Below are positions 9,677-23,879 of a DNA stretch of 64,000 bases, piece by piece. The stretch's first letter is position 1; every line of letters begins with the position of its first letter. The translations under genes and the position numbers were made by a program. Where the stretch lies: assembly GCF_905220415.1 (NCBI RefSeq), contig NC_059546.1, positions 4,526,001 through 4,590,000 of the forward strand, in the 5' to 3' direction. The stretch is from Colias croceus (taxonomy: Eukaryota > Arthropoda > Insecta > Lepidoptera > Pieridae). The notes beneath the pieces were generated by a model. It searched no databases. It saw nothing but the letters and a program-made list of their open reading frames with translations, and had not been told where the DNA came from.

Positions 9677-11099
9677 ATCTATTCAACAACCCATAAAAAA
9701 GAGGATATCAGGCAAGGTAATTTTAAAAACATAATTTTAAATTACAAATAATTGGAATATGAAACTTATACAGTTTACTCATAAAAAGTATCAAATATTT
9801 CAAATCACGATAAAGACAGTGCACGCACAATAATCTTTTTTATTTCGTTTTTATTTTTGGCACGAGGAGCGATACACCCGTCCTTCCAAGAGCGCTTCTG
9901 AGCGCGGTCTGACGAACCGCGAGAACAAAATGTATGAAGAAATCGACAAGTATTTTTAATTTAGCTCATTATTGAAATAAAATTTTGATTTAGATTCATA
10001 AAAATTACACCATATATAAAGGACTATATATCCCTCAATAAGATATAGTTAAGAAGATAGATTAGGCTCTTAATTTTCCTAAAATGGTACCGGTTTAGAC
10101 CCCATTTTTTTGCATTTTATGCGTTTATTGTGATGGAAAAAACGTATTTCAGCGACAATTTTGTATGACGTCGTACAATTTTTATAAGATGAACGTAGAG
10201 CTGAATATATTATCTTTAAATTAAGATATTACTATGTTCTCACGTGTAATTGCTTTAAGTTAAAATGGTACCGAAAAACAGCGTGTTTTTGTAAAAATAC
10301 GTTATAGCGTCCTTAATTAACGAAATCCGATTATAAAATAACTATTTGCATCTTTAATTTGAGAAGGAACGACCACCAGGTTGTAGTTGTGCAATGTGCA
10401 GCTTAGTTTTAATTCATTCATTTATTGTATTAGGTACCTATGGAATAAATACTAGGTAGGTATGATAATATGCTTGAAAAGTAGGCAAAATTAAAATTAA
10501 AAGAGCCATATTTTGCTATTAAGATTATAAAAAAGCTTGTATAAGCTGAATACCTATGAACTATGGTGGTTATTATGTATAGAAGGTACTTATTATTTCT
10601 ATTTGAGTGCCTAAAACTTTGATAATCAATATCTCAAACACAGTTCATCAAGAATTTTAGGAACTTACATACATTATTTTTACATACCTATTATTTTTTA
10701 TATATAGAAGGTACTTATTTCTACTTGAGTGTCTCTTGAATATCTCAAACACAATTCATCAAGAATTTTAGGAACTTACACACATTATTTTTACATATTA
10801 TGTCACTAAATCATCATCAGCAATCTCATTTAAACATATTACGTAATCATGAAATTTACAACTTATAGGAAACCTACCTAAGAAATAACAATATCCTTTT
10901 TAAACTATGATGTAATGACAAACTCATAATAATAACTTTGTGAGTATAAGAACGTCCTAAGAACGGAAACCAACAATATTCGCAGCAACATTTAGGGCAC
11001 TAAGCAATACAATTATTATCATTTCTGAATCTACACAAGCGTTGTAACAGTAATATTATTCAAATAAAAACAATTTCAATTTGTTTCTAAATTGAAACA
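9677..11099. other. Intergenic DNA with a small GC patch and a local duplication
   Basis: At 9860-9925 there is a short GC-rich patch with the hairpin CGCGGT-ctgacga-ACCGCG (9903-9921). AAAATGGTACCG occurs at about 10081 and again at about 10262. A 125-bp direct duplication follows (10577-10800, listed separately). No gene seen. Confidence 0.35.
10577..10800 (+). repeat. Imperfect tandem duplication, period about 125 bp
   Basis: AGAAGGTACTTATT at 10581 and again at 10706 starts two copies that share TATCTCAAACACA, TTCATCAAGAATTTTAGG and AACTTACAYACATTATTTTT. The second copy has lost about 20 bp. This is a local segmental duplication in unique DNA. Confidence 0.8.
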
Positions 11100-11300
11100 G
11101 AGAGCAGGCGGCGTGTTATTACATTTGGGCGGAGGTTAGCTGCGGTAGAGCGTGTAAAGTGCCGATAGAGCCTTCCCTCCCGGCCGTCTCATTGCCTATA
11201 ACACCAGCTACGGGCTTTCCTCAAAAGCCTCCAAGAACGCCTCAAATTTAGCGACTTTCGCTCTCAATACATTTACGCGACATTTAGGTGCTGTATGACA
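11100..11300. promoter_or_regulatory. Candidate regulatory island
   Basis: An abrupt rise in G+C and complexity: GCAGGCGGCGTGTTATTACATTTGGGCGG, CCTTCCCTCCCGGCCGTCTC, CAGCTACGGGC, CATTTACGCGAC. In a TE-rich AT background this suggests selective constraint, so a conserved enhancer or promoter is possible. No coding frame or repeat fits. Confidence 0.27.
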
Positions 11301-14059
11301 AAAAGTATGTTCGTAATTTTTCCTTCGAGTTCACACGAATATAGTTGATACGGACCGAAATGTTGTCGCACCGAACAATGGGGTGATTTTATGAGACTTA
11401 ACATTATCGAGGTATTTCTTACTTAGATGAATAAACGTTACGTCTTCTTCTACTGCGTGTTTTCGTTTACTTCTTTCTACGTCCCTGCGTATGAAATTCA
11501 ACTGACGTGCTAGCTGGCCAGAATTCTAATTTGATTATGAGGTATTTGAACTACACGATACATTAATTGATAAGCTATACAAATTGTAAGTAAATTGTGA
11601 CCGTTTATCTATGAATTGAGCATGCAATTGTTTATTGATTAGTCGTTTAAAATTCTGCAAGCATATGTCTTCATTTGATCGAGCATATCTACCTATAAGT
11701 TGTCTCATATAGGTACCTACTTCTCAATGATAAATGAACGTTGCTCTATGAGAGATTGAATAAAATAAAATTTCATAAACATTTCTCTTTACTCTCAGAA
11801 ATCAAATTCTGCTGGCCAATTCGTATAAGAGCATATCTATTAGGTACCTACTTACATTAGAATTCATGGATGCCCTTCTACCCTCTTCAAACTCAAGAAC
11901 ATTTCAGTATCTCGGCTTCTACATCAGGTTAATCTATGTATGTATTTTTTATTAGATAGTTTACATATCAAATTATTTTAAACTGTTTTTATTATGATAA
12001 AAAATATAGCAAATGTTTTGTCAATACGTAGTTACTTATAAATATAAACAATTTCCCTTTCGTATTTAACTGCAAATGTTGCAAATGAGTCTGGAGATTG
12101 GTGAGTTCACTGAAATTCATTTCTTACATAAAAGTAGAAATACTAATACAAGTAGAACTACATGCTATGAACATTCGAAATAGTAAGGATGTAGTTTCAT
12201 GTAATATACTGTTTCAATTATTTGAATTATCACAAAGTAATAAGATATCAAAAATTATACCCGTGTATTCTATGAACTCGCTGAAATAAGATGGTATTTT
12301 AAATAACGAGGTACTCTGGTTAGAATGTGGAGCGTAAACAACTGCTGTTAAAAATAGAAGGTATTAAAATTTTCTCTTACGTAAGAGTTGTTTTATGATA
12401 ATAACAAATTATCTCACACATGCAATAAGTATAATTTTTATTAAAAATTACTAAGGTATAGTAATAAAATTAAATTGCGTAGTTTCAGTAAGATTATAGT
12501 TATGTTACGTCATTTATTTTTGTTCCAAGGTGGTTCTGGTTTGCTAGTCTAATGGATAGCACTGTCCAAAATTCTGGAGTCTGGATTGAGGCGTTCGTGA
12601 TAAAATATTATCTATTTATTTAAATACCCCCTCCTTGTCTCCCCCTTAAATGTCCTCCTCTCTATAAAATATTAAATATAGGTACCTGACGATGATGTAT
12701 CGATATCGGTCGTAGTTTTTTTTTTGTAATGAAAGTTAATTTTCTTGCTTGGTTGCTTGGTAGAGACAGTATAAAAAGACTTATAGGTACTATCAGGTGG
12801 AGGTACCTACTAGGAGAGAGTACCTACACTAAATAAAACAAATTAGTAAAATATTGTTACCATCTGGTTACCTAATTGATGAAACTTATTAAAATTGTTC
12901 TATTATTACACCTTACAAGAAAATAATTTATTTAAATTAAGGTATACAACTGGTTTTTAATTTGCAATTATAATAATATCTATGTATAGGTAAGTTCAAA
13001 AGCGTCAAAATATTTTAATATAAATTATTAGTTTATTCACCACTACTATTATCGATATGTTTATTGATGTAAATTTTTATTTTATATCCCATAAATGGAA
13101 ATCAATAATATTAATGACCTTTCGTATAAAGGTACATTTTTATAAACAGAGCCATCTCTGTTATTTCAGTTGAACTAAAGCATAAGTTAAAATTATTTTA
13201 CAACCCTTCATGAATACAAATATTCTGTTAACGCTTTTTAATTTTCATTTTTCAATGTCAACTAGCCATATTCATATAAAAATCTTTAAAAAAAATGTAT
13301 TAATTTAATAATATAAAATAATATGATGAAATCACATGAAATGTAGAATCAGATATTTGTTTAAAGCGCCCTCTCTCGTGGGGTGAATGCACTATGTCAC
13401 TGGTTATCCCAACTAAGGTGGACCATGGCTTACTGCATCTGCAGCATTGATCATTTCGAGGTCATCTTAGGGTACCTATCTACATAATATAACTGTAATG
13501 AGAAATTATTTAACAAAATACCTAATTGCTCTACATTTTGCCCTAAACATAAATCTGAAAAACATAAACGTGGCTTGGTCTGTTTGTCTCAAGATTAGAT
13601 TTATTCATAAAACATGTAAATTGTTAAAAAATATAAAAGCTGCCGAAAATTGATATACAAATTAGAAACCCATATAGTCTACTTATATAGGTAATCAAAA
13701 TACATACTAGGTTTCATAATAAACGGTTCGTTTTTCATGCAAGAAAACCTGCCTAAGTTATATTGTGGTTAGGTATATCCACCGTGAGCTTTTGTCATAC
13801 TGTTTTCAGTTTAATGTCTGTCCTACGTTTTCAGAAATCCTGAACATGTAAATGTCGAAAGAACGATATTAAATTACCTGCCTAGTTTATAGAGAAAATC
13901 ACAAAAGAAAATATAAATTTTCAATTTATTAAAAAGTAATTTGTTTCAAACACCTTACAGTTTTTCATATTTTTTAAAATAAAAAAAAAAAAACATCCAT
14001 CACATAAAATAAAAATCAAAAAATATATTTTATATTCCACATAAGGTTGTACAATAAAT
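11301..14059. other. AT-rich intergenic DNA
   Basis: No gene. It includes the tRNA-like relic at 12535-12600, a moderately complex patch at 13365-13475 (AGCGCCCTCTCTCG ... GCATCTGCAGCATTGATC) and a poly(A) run at 13981-13993. Confidence 0.4.
12535..12600 (+). repeat. Possible decayed tRNA-derived (SINE-like) fragment
   Basis: GCTAGTCTAATGGATAGCAC resembles a polymerase III A-box region of an arginine-like tRNA, and GGATTGAGGCGTTCG about 30 bp later is a poor match to a B box. No intact cloverleaf can be drawn and no poly(A) tail or target duplication is clear. Weak call. Confidence 0.2.
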
Positions 14060-14460
14060 TACACAACACGACTCACTCCAGCAGCGTTAGCAGGCATTAT
14101 ATACCCATATAAAAATCGTTCAATCACGTATAATTCGCGATAACATTGACGTAAGCGTGCGTACAACGCATTATGATACCTAAGTAGGTATCGTGTAAAC
14201 GATGCCCAGGCATCACAGCCTATAATAATGATTCAATTCTCACGTTCCTCGCTGATTTACAACCCCACACAAAACCGCCATAAGACTCCGTAATGACACC
14301 TACCGCAGCCACTTTATTTTTGGACCTTCACATTTTTTTTTCACACGCGACGATTTAGAATTTTTATCACGTAAATTTTCCGCTTGAAAGGGAAACCTCT
14401 ATTGTCATTCGGTGTGGATCGCCCGTTTCCTCACAAACACGTGTTCAGATGAGTTTTATA
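14060..14460. promoter_or_regulatory. Candidate enhancer island
   Basis: About 400 bp of complex sequence with no repeat character: CTCCAGCAGCGTTAGCAGGC, CGCGATAACATTGACG, a perfect ATACCTAAGTAGGTAT palindrome, GCTGATTTACAAC (Hox/Exd-like TGATTTAC), CCGCCATAAGAC (Pho core GCCAT next to a posterior-Hox-like CCATAA), CACACGCGACG and CACGTG-type boxes. Inference from motif density; it could also be a promoter of a non-coding transcript. Confidence 0.3.
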
Positions 14461-17143
14461 TACTTTTGTATATAACTAGTAGATATTTCAGTCACGCAAT
14501 ATTTTGGTTTGAAACTTTTGAATATTCGTAGTTTGGAAGCGTGGAAAAAACTGCAGTTGTTAATACTCTGATTTAATGTTTGGTATCACGAAACAGTTTT
14601 GCGATAAGATAATAAATATATAGAGACAATTTACTTTTTCTAATCATTGCTATGGATCGTTTAAAAAAAACGAATGTTTATACAAAGTAACACACAAAAT
14701 TACGTCCGTATGCAAAATTTCGCTTTCTAGGTCAATGGAAGACTCGAGTATAAGGATAAACAAAGCAAAAGCGACGAGAAAACTCTTTAAAATAAAGTAA
14801 TGTGCACAAGCACATATTATGAGGGAATACCTAATAATTAAGTCTGATTGAGTTATTTATTTTGTCTTTTATACATAATAATTATATAGGTAGGAATATA
14901 GTAGGTACGGGTATGTGTAAAAAATATGGGTCAGATATTTAATGATTCGCTTTTGTTTTATTAACATACATACATAATTACATAGGTAGTGATTGAACCT
15001 GAGTTCAGATACCTATAGCATTTCGTTCGTCCTTAAAATATTATGTATAAGGTGTGTTAATATAGGTAGAAAATAGGTTGTGTAATTAAAATTAGAGTTA
15101 CGAATACGTTTTTGTAAAGAGATTATCAGATAGTTTACCTCTATAAAATGAATTTTTAAATATTTCGTTAAGGAATATATTTTTACAATAAATTAAACAA
15201 TCTATAAAATTATATATAATTATTAATTCACTTTAATTATAAAACAAGTTGCGATACATATTTAAATACTCAGAACAGCCGTAGGTATTTATTATAGGAT
15301 ATTTCTCAGCAAATTATGTAACATTAACAATACGATTTGTTAAAAAAAAATCATACAGGAACCTAATCGTAATGAAATTGTTTTACCAAATGCATTTAAC
15401 CATAATTTTAACTAGATATTATAGTACCAATTCTTTATTTCCTTTAGGTAGGTGTCTACTCATCTAGCAAAATTATCGAAAAAAAAAATGTTTTTATTAA
15501 TTTTTTGATTTTGCAAGACCATAACAACACAATGCACAATTGCTTCGACCTTAAGGGAATTGAGAATGTTCGAAGCAAGACCTTAGGTGCCGGAAACAAG
15601 CTCAATTGAAAATTGTGTGGGCAATGTGGTCTCGCAATGTGTCAGGAGTTGCAATATATCAATAAATTCTTGCACTCATCAAATGTGCGTATTGTACCTT
15701 GTTCTCGTGTGATGTGTTCAATTTAAAATAAACAACTAGGTAGGTGCCTGTAATAATCAGACTAAGAAGAGACGAGATTTTATTGTATTAGATATTGCTA
15801 TGTATAAAAACATATTTTTAAATAGGTAGATACTATATCTAATATTATGTATCTACTGCCTGCAGATATTTACTGGTACTGTACTTAGATCACACTAGGA
15901 ACAAAAATAATTATTTTATACCTATACGGTTTGTAGGCAACAAAAAAGGGCAACGTAAGTGCACATAATATACATATATCATAAGTTCCGACCTATAAAC
16001 TGCTTGCTTATTAATAAATCTACGTGCCTAACTCAAATGTGTAAATAACTTGCATATAAGTTAAAAGTTTACTGCCGAACAACAGAGTTGCACCTGTGTA
16101 GTCGCGTGCTCATAAACGTTTTATTTTACAAGCGCTAAGCAGTACATAATGTGTATAAAATATAGTTCGTACAAAGTTTTGTCGAGACTTATTTCATGCA
16201 ACATAATGTAAGGCCATCGCCAGATTAAGTGGAACGCCTACACGCCCGATATTTAAAGCAAATGTCGAACGAAATTAATGTGGAAAACTTAGTACTGTTT
16301 ATTTATGACGCTAAAAGATATGTAGGTAGTTTATATTTATGTTATAGTGAAGTTTAATTCGAAAAGTAAGAAAAACGCGCTCTACTGTATTAAAACTTAG
16401 TATTAATAAACTAAATCAAAGGCTTTTTCGTCTCGAAATCTAGAATATAATGTAGGTAGGTAGGATACAATTAAATAAGTAAAGAAACGAGTAACAAGAT
16501 AAGAGCAGTCATTTCAAAAACAGTATCTAGAAAAAACTAAAACTTTACTTACTGGTAAAAGCTCCGTTGTTCTAAATTGTTCGCTCGCAAACTCAACATC
16601 TCCATGTGGCTTCACCCTAACGTGTTTGTATCCCTCTATTGTAGACGGGGTTGGCAGGGACTCAGTGCTCATTACAAACAAAGTCCCCTAGAGATGGTGC
16701 TACTGTGCATTGCGAAATGTGCAACTAGTTCAGCTTTTGCTAACAAGAGGGAGCTCGAGTCAATTTTTTTTTTTAATTAGGTAGGTACTTACCTATTAAA
16801 ATAAATAAAAGATACGATAAGCTAAAGAGAAATGTAAAACCAATATAATGTATCGCTGGACGCTGACACAATTGCATGACATCGTACTAGTTATGTAGAT
16901 ACATATAAAAAGTATACCTAATAAAAAGACTTTTGTTTTACGTTTAAATTTTTACCACATCGCACCTCAACTCAACGTGCTAATAAAGAAAATACTTTAA
17001 GGTAAAATATGTTAATTAAAGTTTATAAAATAAAGAGCAATCGAAATATAAACTTTAATGCACTCATTAATAATTAATTGAGTTCATACCTACCGCCATA
17101 AATAATACCATAAATAATAAACAATTAATTGCCTTTAACTATA
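14461..17143. other. AT-rich intergenic DNA
   Basis: A weak inverted repeat at 15512-15650 (TTGCAAGACCATAACAACAC against TTGCGAGACCACATTGCCCA read on the other strand) may be an old MITE. Complex patches lie at 16065-16270 and 16555-16755. No gene recognised. Confidence 0.35.
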
Positions 17144-17873
17144 CCCGGCGCGGCCTAAGATGATCCCTATGACACTGACAGTTATTCTCAAGAGACAAAC
17201 TTGTAATGGCGTCACCATTAAATTAGAAACGTATTGGAGGCGTCTAAAAATGGCATTTATTAATTTTTACGTAGCTTTATGCCATTACAATGATATTCTG
17301 TTGGCATTATAACAATTCTTAACATTTACGAGAAATTATATCAATCTGACTTTACGTTTACGTCCTTCAAAACTTACATCGTTGGCATTTATCGACTAGT
17401 GCGGAAAGTATCGATAAACAAATTTCGATAATGGAAACGAGTTCACATTTTTTCCATGCTTAAGCTATAGTTCATTCACTATTGAATGGAACAGAAGATC
17501 GCAGCATAATTAATTAATTAATTTCCGTTCGCGTTAATTTACTTACCTATGATAATATAAGTTTTAGAAAAATTTAATGGGGGATTCCATTTTCATGATA
17601 AAATAATATACACTGTGTTAAACGGGTTAAAAATTACGAGCAAATGATAAGGTGCATTTTTATGTTTTGGAAAACTTTCGTTTTACTTACCGTTTCGTTT
17701 ACATAATAGACGTTAAAAATTCATTTTATAATATTTGTAAAAACATGTTTACCGACGTGGCTGAATGCAAACCACGCCTTTGCCTATAAAATAGTAAAGT
17801 ATCGACACGATCCATCATACGAGCAATCACTAAGACGAACTGTCATAGGGATCATCTTAGGCCGCGCCGGGTA
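17142..17873. mobile_element. TA-flanked inverted-repeat element with 31-bp perfect ends
   Basis: The element is 17144-17871 (728 bp). Its 31-bp ends begin CCCGGCGCGGCCTAAGATGA and are exact inverse copies (17144-17174 and 17841-17871), so insertion was probably recent or the ends are selected. Flanks are TA on each side, or TATA if the palindrome is counted (17140-17143, 17872-17875). The interior is AT-rich without a transposase. It contains a 43-bp segment shared with the element at 50.9 kb. Superfamily uncertain. Confidence 0.75.
17725..17767 (+). repeat. 43-bp segment shared with 50908-50950
   Basis: TTTATAATATTTGTAAAAAC through GTGGCTGAATG occurs here and at 50908-50950 with a single C/T difference. 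Both copies sit inside inverted-repeat elements of otherwise different sequence. It may be a shared module of two related families or a nested insertion. Confidence 0.85.
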
Positions 17874-17875
17874 TA

Positions 17876-20800
17876 GACATAGCTGCAACGACGTCATGTA
17901 AGATGTAAGCTCGCTATAAAGCTCTTTACAAACATTGCATTGCATACAAGAATCATTGTTGATATTATGTCTAATTTTTTTCTGTTTTCTCTTCGCCAAT
18001 CGTATTTTCGTATTAAGAAAATATTATGTATGTATAGATAATATTCGAGTTTCAGTTACCCGTCTGGCGAAATTTATCTATTAATTGACATTTAAAGTCC
18101 CATAAGAACACAAGCATTCATAAACAAATGAAAAAATATCATAAAATGCTCTCTGCAACCACAAATAACACTACTCAAAATTTTTGCTTCTCACAAGAAA
18201 ATTAAACATTACGGGAACATTATCTTCATTTACCCTTTATTCACCTCGCATTTGTCAGGTACCGTACCTTACTAATCACCGTTGCACAAACAATATGTAT
18301 ACTTTCCGTTGTTCCTGTTTTACAACATCTTTAAGATGTTTAGAGATTTCCCGGTTCGAGAGAAAGGGTTGTGTGACAGAACAATAGCTGCTTTGTCGAT
18401 GCGCTGTCCGTAATGCACTTTATTGTCGGTCTAGTGGTTAATTGCAGGCCAAAACAAAGATATATTGCGTACTAGCGATTTGATACTTTGCTAGTAACAC
18501 GATATTTTTGTTATGATCTGTTCTTGATACAGATAAAAATTATGTTTGTAATATGACTTGCTTCAGCTGAATTATAAATTTTCCATTACATCACCATCTC
18601 GTGTACCTACCTACCTAAATGTAAAAAAATTGCATTAAATGATTCAACTCCATGAACCTATAAATCTCGAAGTTTATCATGAAAACGTATATTATGTTAA
18701 ATAAACTTTTATAGAGCTGTAATTTTAATTAATTGCGTAATTAAATGTGAATGAAACAATGAATCATACTGTCAAAGTTAAATTCTTTAAAAATATCTAG
18801 TAAAAATATAAAAGGATCAAATTTGTGCAGTTTGTGATCGCACTATATACCGCGATGGCATACAATGCAAGAAAATTGCACAACGAAAAACCATAAAACC
18901 ATCACCCTATTACTCAACCCTTTGAGGTGTAATAAATATTTCTGTCATTGCACCACGAAACCTCATATCACTCCAAGGCGATTTTTAACCGAATGCAAAA
19001 GTAAATACGGCATAAATTTCTTTGGAACAACGACGATACGTGCATGAAAGTTTGTAAAAACTTAACTGTTAAGGTAATTACTGAACAATGAAGCGTAGTG
19101 AAGGCTATAATCACAGGTATTAAGGGGTAAAACGCGAATTCTCTCAGTGCGCCTCGAGTTGCAAAACAGTACGTTTAAAAATTTAAGTGCTTAGTTTTTG
19201 TGTGTGATATGAGTTCAATTACAAAGGAAAGTGTGTGGAAATCCAAAGCAAGAAAGCGGAATATCCTCTAGTGTAAAAAAATATAGGTATAGGTAATATA
19301 GTTGACAATTTATGATACACTTGATTTTTTTATTGCATCTTTAAAATCCGTTGTTAAGTGTTGCATATTAAATTAGTATTCTTTGCAAAGTATGATGTTA
19401 ATTTTATAAGACTTGTCGCTTCATTAGAATCATATGCTAAGTTAAGCAATTTATTAATATAGATAAGATTTAGATAATGTGTTGCAAAATATGTAAGTAA
19501 CATACAGAATACGGTATCGAGTAATGTAAGGATAATTGATATCGGCTAATGTTTGTAATATATTTAAAAGACTATCACGTTCGCTAACGAGTTCAATTTG
19601 GGGCGGCGCTTAGATATCAATAAAAGCATTTCTGAGGTTACACCGTCGTAAAGTGTCTCATAAAATATTTTATAACCCATGTGTACACACATTAAACAGA
19701 TATAACAACAATAAATCATTATTAATATACGTTATAAACAATATAACACGGCAAGGGTTTACTTATGTAAATAATTTTATAGCATTTACGGCCTTGGATT
19801 GTCTCCCGCGAATTTTATTAGTAATAAAATTAAATTTAGATCAAACATGATTTAAGTTTCCTCTAGATTTTATAGACGTCATTCTTACATTGTTACTATC
19901 AATGGCTATTAATAAATCGTATGCGTGCGAATGAGTGATTTGTGTACACGAGCTTCGGAAGAAACTCTACGTCCGACGTTTTTGTTGCAATAAATATGAT
20001 TTGTACCAAAGTATATTATAATTAAATGCATTTATCGATAGTAAAAAAGTTAAAAACCTTAGCCTTCACCTTTACGTTTAACTCGACAGATGGTATGTAG
20101 CCTAGAACTATTTTTATACGACATAATATAAAAAGGGCAATGATACATAAATGGAAAGTAATTCTTTGTTCTCATATTCAGTAAAAATTCTAATCGTAAA
20201 GTAGGAGAAATATAGCCTTCCAACGTAGGCAAAAGGCACACCACGCCAAGTGCATTGCTGTTTCACAAGAAAATCGATACCGGGCACGGTATTAAGCAAA
20301 CAAATTATGTGCACGTTCTTATGCATTCAGCTATATTAGTCTTTGCGAATGAAAATTACGACTCTATTTACAACTGCAAATAGAATTCTGTGATCTGTTT
20401 ACCAATCCTATGTCAATTTTGATAATCTAGTAATTAATTGAATAGCTTATTAAGTTATTTTTTTTTAAATCTTTGTCCAAGATTTAATAAAAACGGTGCG
20501 CATATAGGGCTCATTAGGGCTTGCGAAACTGTCGTATTTCTTTTAAATAATCAATTCTTTGCATCTATTTACTCATCTAAGGACTTAACTACAAAAACAG
20601 TTCTTAATACGAATACCTACGTGCTGATTAAGTATACCTAGTTTCGCTGATGTTAAATAATTCGAAATAGATAACGTAGCGCACGAAAGGGATATTGTAT
20701 ACAATGTCATGTAGCAAATGTTCAGATGAGAACAAAAGTTCACGTACTAGTTTTCCCATTCTGCCAGTGAGGGTCGTAGACGGTACAAACCAATTTAAAG

Positions 20801-23800
20801 TTGGCGACCAACTGGTTAAAAAGCAAAAGTTCCTTTTGATATCTCTCGCTTCTGGACCTTTATTTTTACTTATTTTACTCCGGTCCTTTACGACTTAGCC
20901 ATGTGAAGGGCTAAGCTGGACTACGTTATGTTTGTTTTATTTTCATATATCTACCTACATTTTATTATGCGGATTGTTTTGCGTGTTCGTTTTGTTTTGT
21001 GCACACGTTAAATTTTCACGTTATCTCACAAATTAATAACTTTTTGTATTTTATTAATTCTATTTCATGACACTTTCAATACTATATTACGGCATTTAAT
21101 GAAACAAAAACCTGCGTTAATTTAATTAAAAAACGTTCAATACTTTAAATATTGTATTCAGTCAAACAATGCCGATTGCCAATTTACATTAATGACACGA
21201 AGTAATTAAACTTAAATTAACTGTAGAAATTAGAAAAGTTCTAAAACAGATAATGTTTTACGTGAAGGTTGCCAACGACCTTAATTACTGGCCCTAAACT
21301 TAAGCAGCCATTAAGAAACGTTTGACAGTTTGACCTGTATTAACGTCGCTTTCTTCCAAAGTAGGTACCTACTGTTAAATTATTCATACAATTATCGATA
21401 CAACGTTAATTACATGTACCCAAATAGAACGATAAGGCTCTGAATAAAGCAATAATAATTACAATCAATTATGTACACGCTACAGTTATATTTAGAGATT
21501 GACTTTGTTGATAAAATAAAACTGATGTGTTATGTGACCTACCGACTCTACAATTATTATTTTTACGTCATACATTTATTAAACTTTATATTATGAATCG
21601 TTTCTAGAACTACATAGGTACTAAAACTAATGAGAAGTACCTAAGCAGGTATTACAGAAAGGACTTATATAAAAAGAGCTATTATTAAATCTATTCGTAA
21701 TATCATAAGATACTTTACATTATTGGAATAGAAACGTGGAAAAATATTTCAATTACATAGCCCTAATATAATTAAGTGTCAGCAGTAGACGACGACAAAG
21801 TTCAATCCTATTAAATTACTTCTCTTTTATACGATCGACTTAATTTTTGTAGACGCCATTTTGCAAATCTGGAGACTTGTTGAAGTTTCAGTTTCAATTT
21901 CAAGTGGAATTTTAATGGATGTCTGGAACGGTGAAAAACTTAATGTATCGTGAATAAACAATGGAGTTTCGCAATTCCAAAGACGTTCTGGAGTCTATCC
22001 AATGTTTTAATTAATGGCAAGAATTTGGTTTTATATATTATGTACCTACTAATAAATATTTTATCAAAGTAAACAATTTTCTAGCTTAAAATAGTGTCAT
22101 TTTGTTTACTTCTTTGTTGTGTTTTGTTTACCTTGCCTGATGAATTTTTATTACAATAATAAAATAATCATTTACATTTGATAGATACCTTAATGGTTGA
22201 CTTATTGGCCTACATTCTTCAGATATTTTCTGTATCATCTGATAAATATTCATATCTACACATATCTATACCTACCTACCTTTATGGTTGATAAGTTTTC
22301 AATGGGTCAATGTAACTGTAACACCGCATCATATCGACCTTCTTCGATCAGAATGGAATCTTTCTATAGGTACGTAGGTAGCTACATACCTAGCCATATT
22401 ATATTTTCTCTATCCCACATTAAAAAAAAACATAATTTTTAAAAACATTGCATGTAGTGTTTACCTTGTATATTGCGTGTATAGACCTGCTACTAATTGT
22501 GGATATTGATAACTATATTTTGTGTATAATCAACGATCTATATACCTAGTTAAAGCTATATAATAATATTCTTTGATCTAAAAACACCAAGGAATTAACA
22601 AATAACAGAAATTCGAGTAGATTTAAAGCTTCGATTTACGTTAAGTTATTTATCGCTGAAACATACTTAAATTGCGAACCCAAAAAAACCTTAACGATTC
22701 GGATTATTTTGTTTTATAATTATAAAATTACTGTAACAACCTCAAAATCGATCATTGTCATAAATTTAACCCGTCCGTCTTTTGTTTTCACAGACGGTTT
22801 CCAATTATTAAAATGTATCTTTATGAAATTATTATTCATGAATCGTGCATGGAATAATCAACCTTATAGCCATTTCTAATTTAATGCCTTAATAAATGCA
22901 GATATTTTGTTTTTCACACATAGATGATTAAGTTATTAACTTCTATGGTTATTACCGACAATTGTCGATTCGTTCGGCGCCGTGATCGATAGAAATATAT
23001 TCGTTTTTAATTAGTAGTGTAGGTATGGAATAGTTTAGAAGTAATTTTAACTGGTGAACGTTATAGAGCAAGTTTCCCCCAATTTGCCGTCAAGTTTGGA
23101 ATTATAAAGCGGCGGGTTTGTGCCTGGCAACACGTTGCACTGACAGCTTTTAAAATATGCTCACGATATTTCTGTTGTCGTTAATTATCTACCTATGTAT
23201 TTTTCATAATAGACGAAAATTTTAATTTACAAACACCTGCTTTCACAACCATGTTTAAATAAAATGTTACATTTCGTGCGGTAGGTATCTAGGTACCTAC
23301 CTACTATATATTACGTGATTTGTTTTCTATTAGAATATTAATATTACCTATATGCATTAACAATGAGAAATGAGAAAATACTCACAAAATTTTCGCTCAG
23401 TTTGCTCGTAAACTAGTAGTCGCCTGTTTGAATCCGAATTCTGAATGAATTTCTTGGTCTGTTTTTAAGCAAAGTAGACTTAAGGTTTGTGACAATTAAA
23501 AAATGTTATTTATGATATTGTATGGCGCTTAGATTTACGAGGCAATAAGGAAGTGTCCGTCGGACATATTTTGAGGAAAGGATTGAATAGCTTATTGTAT
23601 GTGCATCTTTGTTACTTTTTTAAGTCCTTTATTTTAAAAGTTAATGTCATTCTGGTATTGTTGTGAGGCTCCATTGTTTCTTTATGTGTTTTATTTGGTT
23701 TTATTATTTGTTTTACAAAATTTGAAGTATTTTGTGTCGGATGTGACAGTTGTTCCAATGATAAATATGACTCGAAACGAATCAATAAATTGATAACTTG

Positions 23801-23819
23801 TAGGTAAATCAAATTTGCA
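17876..23819. other. Mostly unique intergenic DNA, TE-poor
   Basis: No transposon ends, arrays or genes recognised. More complex patches with homeodomain-type cores occur at about 18180-18440, 18840-19270, 19880-20000, 20690-20910 and 22980-23160. At 21856-21866 ACGCCATTTTG fits a YY1/Pho site. Short open frames here have no recognisable domain. Confidence 0.35.
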
Positions 23820-23879
23820 TGGGATTGTTGGGAGGAACATAATGTAATTCAGTTGCAATGTCCATTATCTCACGATCCG

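Noticed and set aside
8043..9751. Many 60-126 codon frames on both strands with repeated similar peptides
   Set aside because: They are translations of the 100-bp repeat. The period is not a multiple of three, so each frame is read in shifted register and stops within two units. No protein gene is implied.
17135..17876. piggyBac origin for the CCCGG-ended element
   Set aside because: TTAA occurs only on the left (17135-17138) and not next to the end. The flanks are TA/TATA.
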